Assembly: GCA_902562015.1 (NCBI GenBank)
Contig: CACERX010000057.1
Span: 1 to 6,225 of the forward strand
Direction: 5' to 3'
Length of the DNA: 6,225 nucleotides
Source of the DNA: an uncultured SAR324 cluster bacterium
GTDB taxonomy: Bacteria; SAR324; NAC60-12
In this document: positions 1-6,225 of the stretch, piece by piece
Layout: each line of letters begins with the position of its first letter
How positions within the stretch are numbered: position 1 is the stretch's first letter
Made by a program: the position numbers and the translations under genes
Notes under the pieces: model-generated
Told to the model about the DNA's origin: nothing
The model's database searches: none
Seen by the model: the letters and a program-made list of their open reading frames with translations, nothing else

Positions 1-2118
1 AGTTTGCTTTCGTTGCTTAAAAGAAAAAATTTAGCAACTGGACTTTCTGCAGGTGGTGGAGAATCTAATAATTCATTTTCCAGTTTTGAAATAAAAATTC
101 AACTCACGCCTAAAGGACTTCGAAATTATAAGAAAATTATCCAAAATGTTTTCCAATATCTAAGTTTGCTTCGTAAATCCGGATTACCTCACTATGTTTT
201 TGATGAGGTGAAAAGGATGTCGGAGATTGACTTCAGGTTTGCGGAAAAACCCGAAGGTACCTCTTTGGTTAATGTTTTTTCAACACTGATGATGTATTAC
301 CCTTTTAGAACAGTCGAAATTGATCCGTACATGATTAAAGATTTCAAACCGAGAATATTTGACAACATGCTTTACAGTTTAAGTCCAAATAATATGCTTA
401 CTGTGTTAGCTGCTCGTGATTTAAAAACCAGTATGAAGGAAGAATTTTATGGAGTTGAATATGAATTGACCTACACTGATCCAGAATTAGTTAAGAAATG
501 GCGTAATTCTAAAACTAATAATGCTCTTAAACTGCCAAAATCAAACATTTTCCTTCCAGAGAGTTTTGATATTCTTCCATACAGAGGTAGCTTAAAGTTG
601 ACTCATCAAACACTGAAAGGACTTGAGCAGGAAGGATTAAACACGGAATTGCTGAAAAGATTTGAATCATTAAAAGGTAAATTGTGGAGCTCTCTAGATG
701 AAATTTTGAGCTCTGTTGATGCTAATTCTGATATAGAAAATATTGATGAAATTCGAGAATTATTACGAAAACATGTTCTTGGAAAACCAAAGATATTAAG
801 GGATGATCAGAATGTTAAAATTTGGTTTCAACAGGATTTCCGTTTTGAAATTCCAAAAGCATATCTGACATTCAGGATAAACACACCCCAAGTGTATTTT
901 TCTCCTAGAAAAGCCGTATTATCTCAGCTTTATACAGATGCGATTAATGAGGGTCTGAATGAATTCGGATATCCTGTTAGACTGGCTGGTTTGGAATATA
1001 GTATAAATGCAGACAAAAAAGGTATAATTCTGACTTTCAGCGGATATTCAAACAGAATTATTGAAATGATAAAAAAAGTATCAGGCCTTTTAAAGGAAAT
1101 AACTATCGATAAAAAAACCTTCAATACTCTCAAGGAAGTTAGAGCACGTCGTTACCAGAATTTCCATTTTCAGCAACCATTCCAGCAAGCATTTTATTAC
1201 CGAAGCCTGCTCTTGGAGGGTAGAAAATTTTCCATCATGGATTATGAAAAGGAAATTAATAAAATCAGTCTTAATGATGTAAAGAAATTTGCCAATAAAA
1301 TTTATGATCGAATTTACATTGAGGGGTTTGCTTACGGTAATCTGCGAGAAGAGTCTGTAACGGAAGCTACAAAAGTTTTAATAAAAAAACTAACAGGGAA
1401 ACCGTTGCCTGAATCAAAACGTTTTCGTGATAGAGTTATTCAGGTTCCATCTGGGAAATCTCATGCGTTCACTCGTAAAATGGAGGTTGATAATTCTGCT
1501 CTGGTTATGGAAATACAGGTTGGACAGCTAAGTCCTGAACTTCAAGGGGCATTACTTGTGATAGACAATTTAATGCAACCTCAGTTTTATAATGAACTTA
1601 GAACAAGTCAGCAACTGGGATATATCGTCAATTCAGGCATGACATTATTGGAAAAAACTTTAGGTTTAATTTTTATGGTTCAATCCGGTGAATACGATGT
1701 AGAAATGCTTGAAAAAAGGATCGATGTGTTCCTTTTGAAATTTTTTAAATCATTAAAGGAACTTCCTGAATCAGAATTTTCTAAAATTAAAAAATCAGTT
1801 ATGCATAGTAAATTAGTGAAAAGAACTTCTGTATCAGGGGAAGCAGAGAGGTTGTTTACTATTGCCTTTAAACGTAACGCTGATTTTGATTTAAACAGTG
1901 AAAACATTAAAGCAATAGAAAAACTCAAGATCGATGATATTCTTAAAGTTGTAGAAAATTATCTGCTGCCTTCAAGACAACGGAGACTTATTTTAAGAAT
2001 GAGTGGGAAAAATCATCCTGGGGGCGAATCAGATGGAGAACCGATTATTTCTATAGCTGAATTCAAAAATCTTTATAAATGTCCAAAAAATTGTCTGCCT
2101 AATTATGCGGGGGACTGA
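1..2118 (+). CDS. M16 family zinc metallopeptidase, insulysin/pitrilysin type, 5' partial (middle and C-terminal domains only)
   Basis: Insulysin/pitrilysin proteases are large zinc peptidases that enclose and cut peptides. In Gram-negative bacteria they are usually periplasmic, but the export signal would lie outside this window. The frame is open to the left edge (codon 1-3 is AGT), so the TTG at position 4 is not a convincing start. About 705 codons are present against roughly 950-1000 in the family. The N-terminal catalytic domain with the inverted zinc motif HxxEH is therefore missing by truncation at the window edge. Counting from the TTG, residues 1-140 match the second half of the catalytic side of human IDE (SLLKRKNL, LTPKGL, FQYLSLLRKSG, FRFAEKPEG). 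Residues about 140-460 fit the middle domain (KLPKSNIFLPESFDIL). Residues about 475-700 fit the C-terminal M16 domain, with ELRTSQQLGY at 531-540. R533 and Y540 correspond to IDE R824 and Y831, which reach into the active site. The tail (SIAEFKNLYKCP) resembles insulysin C-termini. It stops at TGA, 152 nt before the next gene. Confidence 0.93.
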   Translation, partial: SLLSLLKRKNLATGLSAGGGESNNSFSSFEIKIQLTPKGLRNYKKIIQNVFQYLSLLRKSGLPHYVFDEVKRMSEIDFRFAEKPEGTSLVNVFSTLMMYYPFRTVEIDPYMIKDFKPRIFDNMLYSLSPNNMLTVLAARDLKTSMKEEFYGVEYELTYTDPELVKKWRNSKTNNALKLPKSNIFLPESFDILPYRGSLKLTHQTLKGLEQEGLNTELLKRFESLKGKLWSSLDEILSSVDANSDIENIDEIRELLRKHVLGKPKILRDDQNVKIWFQQDFRFEIPKAYLTFRINTPQVYFSPRKAVLSQLYTDAINEGLNEFGYPVRLAGLEYSINADKKGIILTFSGYSNRIIEMIKKVSGLLKEITIDKKTFNTLKEVRARRYQNFHFQQPFQQAFYYRSLLLEGRKFSIMDYEKEINKISLNDVKKFANKIYDRIYIEGFAYGNLREESVTEATKVLIKKLTGKPLPESKRFRDRVIQVPSGKSHAFTRKMEVDNSALVMEIQVGQLSPELQGALLVIDNLMQPQFYNELRTSQQLGYIVNSGMTLLEKTLGLIFMVQSGEYDVEMLEKRIDVFLLKFFKSLKELPESEFSKIKKSVMHSKLVKRTSVSGEAERLFTIAFKRNADFDLNSENIKAIEKLKIDDILKVVENYLLPSRQRRLILRMSGKNHPGGESDGEPIISIAEFKNLYKCPKNCLPNYAGD

Positions 2119-2270
2119 CTTTTTTATCAAAAATTTTGAAATAAAATAAAAAGGACTCATCTGATTTAGGTAGAGAGATACAGTAAATAATACTTTTAAG
2201 CAATCAATCCTGAAGAACGTTTGTTTTTTGTGGTATGAACTTTGCGAGTACTTTATTTGGAAGGGAATAA
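2119..2270. other. Intergenic gap between the M16 protease and the orphan gene
   Basis: This AT-rich spacer has no coding potential that I can support. The only structure seen is a short AT palindrome, tcaaaaattttga at 2127-2139, starting 8 nt after the protease stop. Its 5-bp stem is too weak to call a rho-independent terminator. TATAAT-like strings such as TAAATAAT (2184-2191) occur, but without a convincing -35 box at the right distance, so no promoter is called. The two plus-strand genes could be co-transcribed or separate. Confidence 0.6.
2259..2266 (+). promoter_or_regulatory. Ribosome binding site of the 117-codon gene
   Basis: GGAAGGGA ends 4 nt before the TTG at 2271 and resembles a Shine-Dalgarno sequence. 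It favours TTG 2271 as the start over the in-frame ATG at 2301, which has no purine-rich site at a good distance. An in-frame TAA (2268-2270) lies immediately upstream of the TTG, so the frame cannot begin earlier. Confidence 0.5.
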
Positions 2271-2624
2271 TTGATTACAACGTTAAAATATTTCTTGGAA
2301 ATGAGTACTGATAACCGGGTTCACCTTGAGGTGGACCATTACAGCCGTATTGGGATCAAAGATGTAATATCTATGTTGAAAGGCCTGCGAGATGAAGCTG
2401 TTTTCAAGATTGCTAAGACATCTGAAGTTTCGGAGAAATTACAGGGACCTAATATCAATAATGCAAGCATTAGTAAGGCTCAACATAATATCTCAACTAA
2501 CAACTCATTTAAAAAATCACCACCAGTCAAAGGTAATACGAATTTACCTCAAATTCGTGAACTAAACGAAATTGCTGCTCTGCTTAGAAGCATGGATATG
2601 CAGCAAAGACAGCTATCTTCCTAG
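2271..2624 (+). CDS. Hypothetical protein, 117 aa, unrecognised
   Basis: I do not recognise this protein. It starts at TTG 2271 behind a GGAAGGGA site; ATG 2301 would give a 107-residue form. Residues about 15-57 (VHLEVDHYSRIGIKDVISML and following) look like a small mixed strand/helix segment rich in charged residues. Residues about 58-90 are rich in Asn, Ser and Lys and look like a flexible linker. Residues about 91-115 (IRELNEIAALLRSMDMQQ) look like an amphipathic helix. There is no cysteine, no signal peptide and no membrane segment, so a cytoplasmic adaptor-like or partner-binding protein is possible, but this is a guess from composition. It lies 152 nt downstream of the protease gene on the same strand and overlaps the end of the convergent polyprenyl synthase gene by 4 nt. 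A chance open frame or a gene remnant at a rearrangement point cannot be excluded, although its length and RBS favour a real gene. Confidence 0.55.
   Translation: MITTLKYFLEMSTDNRVHLEVDHYSRIGIKDVISMLKGLRDEAVFKIAKTSEVSEKLQGPNINNASISKAQHNISTNNSFKKSPPVKGNTNLPQIRELNEIAALLRSMDMQQRQLSS
2621..2624. other. Shared palindromic stop CTAG of two convergent genes
   Basis: The tetranucleotide CTAG reads the same on both strands. TAG at 2622-2624 ends the plus-strand 117-codon gene, and TAG read on the minus strand at 2623-2621 ends the polyprenyl synthase. The genes thus overlap tail to tail by 4 nt, with no room for a terminator between them. Transcripts from the two sides must either run into each other or end inside the opposing gene. 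Confidence 0.9.
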
Positions 2625-3343
2625 ATTTTACCTGTTTTATACTCATTAGTATAATCAAGAGCATCGTCAACAATCTGGAAAGCAATTCCTAAAGCCATAC
2701 CATATTCATACAACCGATCAGCAGTATCTAAAGCACCGCCAGCCAGCAAGGCCCCTATTTTTATCGCCGTAGCGAAAAGACATGCTGTTTTGTTTATGAT
2801 TATTTCAAAATATTCTTCTTCATCACTTGCCTCGAAAGAACGAGTCATCTGTAATAATTCTCCGCGTGCCATCCTTGTAGTTGTATCCGATAATAGCCTC
2901 AAAACTTCTACATTTCGCATTTTTGAAAAGTTGTAAAAAGCCATTGCAAATAGATAATCTCCAGAAAGTATACTTGCTTCATTTCCCCAAATTCTGCATA
3001 CAGCCTGCTTCGCCCTTCTTGTTTCTGCTCCATCAACTACATCATCGTGAAGAAGTGTTGCAGTATGTAAGTATTCAATTAACTTAGCAGCCTGAATTAC
3101 CTTTTCGTTAACACCTGTAAACATTTCAGCTCCCAAGAGAACCAATGTGGGACGCAGGCGCTTCCCACCAGAACCAATAATATGTTCATTAACATTATTG
3201 AGCAAAGGAATGTCGGTTATTATATCACCAATTATCTGGGACTCAAGATTATCAATATCTGAAGAGACTGGTTGAAGAATTTGTTCCAATCTAGAATTAG
3301 TTGGAGGAGGATAATTTGCAGCAATTTTTGATGGATGTCTCAT
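2621..3343 (-). CDS. ispB: Long-chain polyprenyl diphosphate synthase (IspB/octaprenyl synthase type), C-terminally truncated
   Basis: Trans-polyprenyl synthases extend allylic diphosphates with isopentenyl diphosphate to build quinone or carrier side chains. The 240-residue product carries the substrate-binding GGKRLRP (59-65), the first Asp-rich motif DDVVD (100-104) preceded by HTATLLH and followed by GAETRR, GDYLF (128-132), RMARGELLQ (158-165) and the second Asp-rich motif DDALD (226-230) after FQIV. A small Ala at position -5 from the first motif fits a long-chain (C35-C50 class) enzyme; exact product length cannot be read. The ATG at 3343 is preceded by a weak TGGGAA site (3354-3349) and lies 16 nt after the carboxylase stop, implying an operon. 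Oddity: family members have about 320 residues and continue past the second motif with a GKxxGxDxxEGKxTLP stretch and several helices. Here the chain stops at KTGKI, and no frame downstream on this strand restores the missing part. It may be inactive, a pseudogene or an assembly artefact. Confidence 0.9.
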   Translation of the reverse strand: MRHPSKIAANYPPPTNSRLEQILQPVSSDIDNLESQIIGDIITDIPLLNNVNEHIIGSGGKRLRPTLVLLGAEMFTGVNEKVIQAAKLIEYLHTATLLHDDVVDGAETRRAKQAVCRIWGNEASILSGDYLFAMAFYNFSKMRNVEVLRLLSDTTTRMARGELLQMTRSFEASDEEEYFEIIINKTACLFATAIKIGALLAGGALDTADRLYEYGMALGIAFQIVDDALDYTNEYKTGKI

Positions 3344-3348
3344 GATAA

Positions 3349-3354
3349 TTCCCA
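3349..3354 (-). promoter_or_regulatory. Weak ribosome binding site of the polyprenyl synthase
   Basis: TGGGAA on the minus strand lies 5 nt before the ATG at 3343-3341. It sits inside the 16-nt gap after the carboxylase stop, whose TGA is followed directly by an in-frame TAA. Such short spacing is typical of translationally linked operon genes. No promoter or terminator fits in the gap. Confidence 0.45.
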
Positions 3355-3359
3355 GATTA

Positions 3360-6225
3360 TCAGGCTGCTATAGGTAGCATCACAAAAAGTAAATCTCCCT
3401 GGTTGACAGTATTTTTGTCCTCTGCAATAACTTTTTTCACTTTGTATTTAACATCATCGGGGAATAAAGTGTTTCCATCCGAACTTTTATAGTCAGCAAG
3501 AGTTAACTCTGTGAAAACTTTCATCGATTCAATCAGGCAAAGTGTTTCGTTTACATCAATGACCTGACCTTCGCTTACAAACGGCTCATCATCTTCTGAA
3601 GGAGCACGGTAGAATCCTCCCATTTGAGGGGAAAGTACTTTTAGCTCCTCAGAACCTTCTAGTTTGATGGACTCTTTATCTACAGATTTATTTAAAGAAC
3701 CTGAATCATTAAGGGCTTCAGTTAAAAGCTTCTGAGAATCAATCCGATTAAAAAAATCAACAAGGAATCCTGTACTGAAACTTCCCTTTTTAAAAGATGC
3801 ATCTTTCAAAATTGCACGGTTCAAAGCAAGGTTGGTTGAAACCCCATGAATTTTCACACGTTTTAAATAATCATCTAAACGAGAGATGGCATCACTGCGT
3901 GATCTGCCCCAACATACTATTTGAGCCACAAGGCTGTCATAAAAAGGAGACACAACTGATCCAGAAGTAATTGTTTGAATAACCCTAACATATGATTTTT
4001 TCGGGAAATAGACTTCTTTCACATGACCCGGATCAGGAACAAATAATAACTCTCCATTCTCATCTAGTTCTACTTTCTCAGCAATTACACGCAATTCAAT
4101 AGCATGCCCATTGAGTTTAAAATCTAAATTGCTTATGTTATTGCCTTGAGCAACTTCAAACTGCTGACGAACTAGGTCCACTCCAGATACCATTTCAGAG
4201 ACGGGGTGTTCAACCTGAAGACGTGTATTCATTTCCATAAAATACACTTTTTTCTCTATCAAATCGTAGATAAATTCTACTGTTCCTGCACCAATATAAT
4301 CTATCTCTTCAATAAGTTTTTCTGAAAAACTGTACAGCTGTTCTCTGATTTTATTTGGAATTCCTGATGCAGTTTCTTCAATAAGTTTCTGGTAGTTGCG
4401 CTGAATCGAACAGTCACGAATACCAAACAATTTCGAATTACCATGCATATCCCTGACTATTTGAACTTCAAGGTGACGCATTGCTCCAATATATTTTTCT
4501 AGATATAAATCACCGTTACCAAACGCGCTTAAAGCCTCCTGATACATTCGAGTGAAAGTAGATTGAAATTTCTCAACATCTTTCACTACCTCAATCCCTT
4601 TCCCTCCTCCACCATGTGCAGCTTTAATTAACACTGGGAAGCCAATTTCTGAACCTACGATCATCGCATGTGCAGGATCCATCAGAGCCCCCTCACTTCC
4701 TGGGACAACCGGTATGTTTAGATTCTTTGCAGTCGCGATAGCATTTGATTTGTTTCCCATTCTGTCCATATTTACAGTACGGGGTCCTATAAAATTGAAT
4801 CCATGTTCACGGCATATTCGGGCATAATGAGGAGATTCAGATAAAAACCCAATCCCAGGATGAATTGCATCGACTTCCTCCTGTTCTGCAATTCTTATCA
4901 CGCTCATTCCATTTAAATAACTATCCTGTGGAGTTTCTCCGCCAATGCATACCAAGTGGTCTTTTTCACTTAGTAAGGTGGCTGGATAACTTTCCATATC
5001 CGGATCAGAAGCTACCAGCACCACTTCCATTCCCGCCTCCTGTGAACCTCTAATCAGTCTGGCAGCAGTACACCCCCGGGAATGAATCAAAATACGCTTA
5101 ATCTCAGCAGTATGTAAATTTTCCTGTGTAGAATATGTTTTAACTTCTTCGTCAACAGATATCTGATACTCCCCGGACAAAACACGAGAAATTACTTCCT
5201 CAACTGAGAATTGAGCAACAGGGATTTGGGAATCAATCTCCTGCAACTTTTCATCGATTCCCCGATCAAATGGGTTTTTTACAAGAGCTTCCATTGTACC
5301 AGGATTATTAGATAAGTAATTTGATAATGTGGAATGCGCTGGCAGATGACTTTCTACTACAAGCTGACCGGCAAAGGGCATTTGCGCTCCGGAAAAATAA
5401 TATGTTTTGGCAAGCAGATGGGTGACAAAACTTGCCTGCGCTCCTCCGGTACAGTCACGAAATCCAAAACACAGCACAGGGAGATCCAAATCCTTTACAA
5501 AACGCGTTATTCGCTCGTTTATAACTGCCATAGAAAACAATGACCCTCCCCCTTCTTTGGTTTGCATCCCCGCTGAAGAAATAAAAAATATAACAGGCAG
5601 TTTCAATCGTGCGCAGTCATCCAGAAGTCTGCAAACTTTTTCACAGCTTGCCATGTCGAAAGAACCGGCTTGGAACTCAACATTGCTAATAACCAGTCCT
5701 ACACGATAGTCTGCTTTATGTTTTTTCGATTTTAATTTTTTACCTCTAGAACAATCTGAATTATCTTCATATGTAAAAGTACCCAATCCAGTTACCACTC
5801 CACAGGGAACAATACCATTTTCTAATGCATCTTCTATAGCATCTCTAAAACCAGGGAACTTAACAGGATTAGAAGTAATTTTATCAGAGTATAATTCTTT
5901 AAAATCTTTAAAAAAATGATCGATTATTTTTTTGGGAGAGATAACACTTAGTTTGTACTCCCTCAAAAGATTCTGGATCAACAGATCTTTATATGATTGA
6001 TCAAGGCGATTCCAAAAATCTTTTATTCCAATATTACGTGGTGTTATTTTTCCCTGAAAACGAGCTTTGTTCTGTTGTGCAGCATATAAAGAGGGAAGCA
6101 ACCCAGAAAAATAATATCTAACGACGCCAAATAGTGGAGGACTCATTCTAGGAAAAACAATCTTTTTCCATTCACTGATGGTTCCCAAAACTTTATCACA
6201 GTCCTTACGTTCAATAAAACTTGCA
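3360..6225 (-). CDS. Multidomain acetyl-CoA carboxylase-type fusion: AccD-like carboxyltransferase + biotin carboxylase + biotin carrier, 5' partial
   Basis: This enzyme would carboxylate biotin with ATP and bicarbonate and pass the carboxyl group to acetyl-CoA (or another acyl-CoA), making malonyl-CoA for fatty acid synthesis. Residues are counted from the TTG at 6188. The frame has no stop from there to the window edge (12 more codons) and that TTG lacks a good RBS, so the true start is outside. Residues about 80-340 are AccD-like: PVIFFISSAGMQTKEGG (198-214), CTGGAQASF (246-254), FSGAQMPFAG (265-274). Residues about 362-815 form biotin carboxylase: K480, GGGGKG (526-531), RHLEVQ (571-576), RDCSIQ (591-596), K601, Mg ligands E638 and E652, MNTRLQVEHP (653-662), R735. 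A Ser/Lys/Glu-rich linker (about 818-848) leads to the biotin domain (850-940), with SPQMGGFYRAPS and biotin acceptor K890 in ESMK (codon 3521-3519). No zinc ribbon and no clear AccA-like domain is visible in the window. Another acyl-CoA substrate is possible. Confidence 0.92.
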   Translation of the reverse strand, partial: ASFIERKDCDKVLGTISEWKKIVFPRMSPPLFGVVRYYFSGLLPSLYAAQQNKARFQGKITPRNIGIKDFWNRLDQSYKDLLIQNLLREYKLSVISPKKIIDHFFKDFKELYSDKITSNPVKFPGFRDAIEDALENGIVPCGVVTGLGTFTYEDNSDCSRGKKLKSKKHKADYRVGLVISNVEFQAGSFDMASCEKVCRLLDDCARLKLPVIFFISSAGMQTKEGGGSLFSMAVINERITRFVKDLDLPVLCFGFRDCTGGAQASFVTHLLAKTYYFSGAQMPFAGQLVVESHLPAHSTLSNYLSNNPGTMEALVKNPFDRGIDEKLQEIDSQIPVAQFSVEEVISRVLSGEYQISVDEEVKTYSTQENLHTAEIKRILIHSRGCTAARLIRGSQEAGMEVVLVASDPDMESYPATLLSEKDHLVCIGGETPQDSYLNGMSVIRIAEQEEVDAIHPGIGFLSESPHYARICREHGFNFIGPRTVNMDRMGNKSNAIATAKNLNIPVVPGSEGALMDPAHAMIVGSEIGFPVLIKAAHGGGGKGIEVVKDVEKFQSTFTRMYQEALSAFGNGDLYLEKYIGAMRHLEVQIVRDMHGNSKLFGIRDCSIQRNYQKLIEETASGIPNKIREQLYSFSEKLIEEIDYIGAGTVEFIYDLIEKKVYFMEMNTRLQVEHPVSEMVSGVDLVRQQFEVAQGNNISNLDFKLNGHAIELRVIAEKVELDENGELLFVPDPGHVKEVYFPKKSYVRVIQTITSGSVVSPFYDSLVAQIVCWGRSRSDAISRLDDYLKRVKIHGVSTNLALNRAILKDASFKKGSFSTGFLVDFFNRIDSQKLLTEALNDSGSLNKSVDKESIKLEGSEELKVLSPQMGGFYRAPSEDDEPFVSEGQVIDVNETLCLIESMKVFTELTLADYKSSDGNTLFPDDVKYKVKKVIAEDKNTVNQGDLLFVMLPIAA
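3519..3521 (-). other. Biotin-attachment lysine codon (K890, ESMKV)
   Basis: This AAA codon encodes the lysine of ESMKV, equivalent to the E(A/S)MKM motif of AccB-type biotin carriers, which biotin-protein ligase modifies. The preceding DVNETLCLI and the upstream SPQMGGFYRAPS match the two halves of the AccB lipoyl-like fold. The presence of the lysine argues that the carrier domain is functional. Confidence 0.9.

Noticed and set aside
4..6. TTG as start codon of the M16 protease
   Set aside because: The frame is open to the window edge and homology to insulysin begins mid-protein, so the real start is upstream of the window.
930..1133. Minus-strand open frame of 67 codons inside the M16 protease gene
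   Set aside because: It is antisense to a well-supported coding region, has a low-complexity Ile/Leu/Ser/Phe composition typical of a reverse-strand shadow, and matches no family.
1680..1928. Minus-strand open frame of 82 codons inside the M16 protease gene
   Set aside because: It is antisense to the conserved C-terminal M16 domain and its Ser/Leu/Phe-rich composition is that of a reverse-complement artefact.
2127..2139. AT palindrome tcaaaaattttga as a terminator of the protease gene
   Set aside because: The stem is about 5 bp with almost no G or C and no proper T-tract follows, so it is not a supportable intrinsic terminator.
2484..2620. Frameshifted C-terminus of the polyprenyl synthase on the minus strand
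   Set aside because: I translated the downstream minus-strand sequence in the continuing and alternative frames; stops come quickly and no GKxTLP-like or helical C-terminal motif appears.
2881..3087. Plus-strand open frame of 68 codons opposite the polyprenyl synthase
   Set aside because: It lies opposite the region encoding the first Asp-rich motif of the synthase, has no RBS and no recognisable protein features.
4865..5709. Plus-strand open frames at 4865-5053, 5334-5543 and 5407-5709 opposite the carboxylase fusion
   Set aside because: All lie opposite conserved BC or CT domains; two overlap each other in different frames, and none has a credible RBS or homology.
6186..6188. TTG as start codon of the carboxylase fusion
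   Set aside because: No Shine-Dalgarno sequence lies at a usable distance and the frame stays open to the edge, so an upstream start is more likely.

Overview
The window looks like chromosomal DNA from an AT-rich bacterium (G+C judged by eye to be somewhat under 40%). No single gene fixes the taxonomy. A long-chain polyprenyl diphosphate synthase (quinone or lipid-carrier side chains), an insulysin/pitrilysin-type M16 protease and a multidomain acetyl-CoA carboxylase together suggest a Gram-negative lineage outside the well-studied Gammaproteobacteria. A marine delta/SAR324-like or spirochaete-like genome is possible, but this is a low-confidence inference. I see no mobile element, CRISPR array, tRNA, rRNA or phage gene.

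Layout: two plus-strand genes converge on two minus-strand genes. On the left (1-2118, +) is the 3' two thirds of a large M16 metallopeptidase whose catalytic N-terminal domain lies outside the window. A short gene-free gap (2119-2270) follows. Next is a small orphan frame of 117 codons (2271-2624, +) with a TTG start and a good Shine-Dalgarno sequence. It meets the minus-strand pair tail to tail at a single palindromic CTAG (2621-2624), which supplies the TAG stop of both genes.

The minus-strand pair reads right to left. First is a giant acetyl-CoA-carboxylase-type fusion (3360-6225, open at the window edge) with the order carboxyltransferase (AccD-like), biotin carboxylase (AccC-like), biotin carrier (AccB-like). 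After only 16 nt comes a polyprenyl diphosphate synthase (2621-3343). The spacing implies one transcript that links malonyl-CoA supply (fatty acids) to prenyl chain synthesis (quinones or lipid carriers).

The most notable points are: (i) the one-polypeptide CT-BC-BCCP carboxylase, which lacks the AccD zinc ribbon, has altered signature residues and carries an insertion in the biotin domain; (ii) the polyprenyl synthase, which stops about 10 residues after its second Asp-rich motif and so lacks roughly the last quarter of the family fold, exactly where it abuts the orphan gene.
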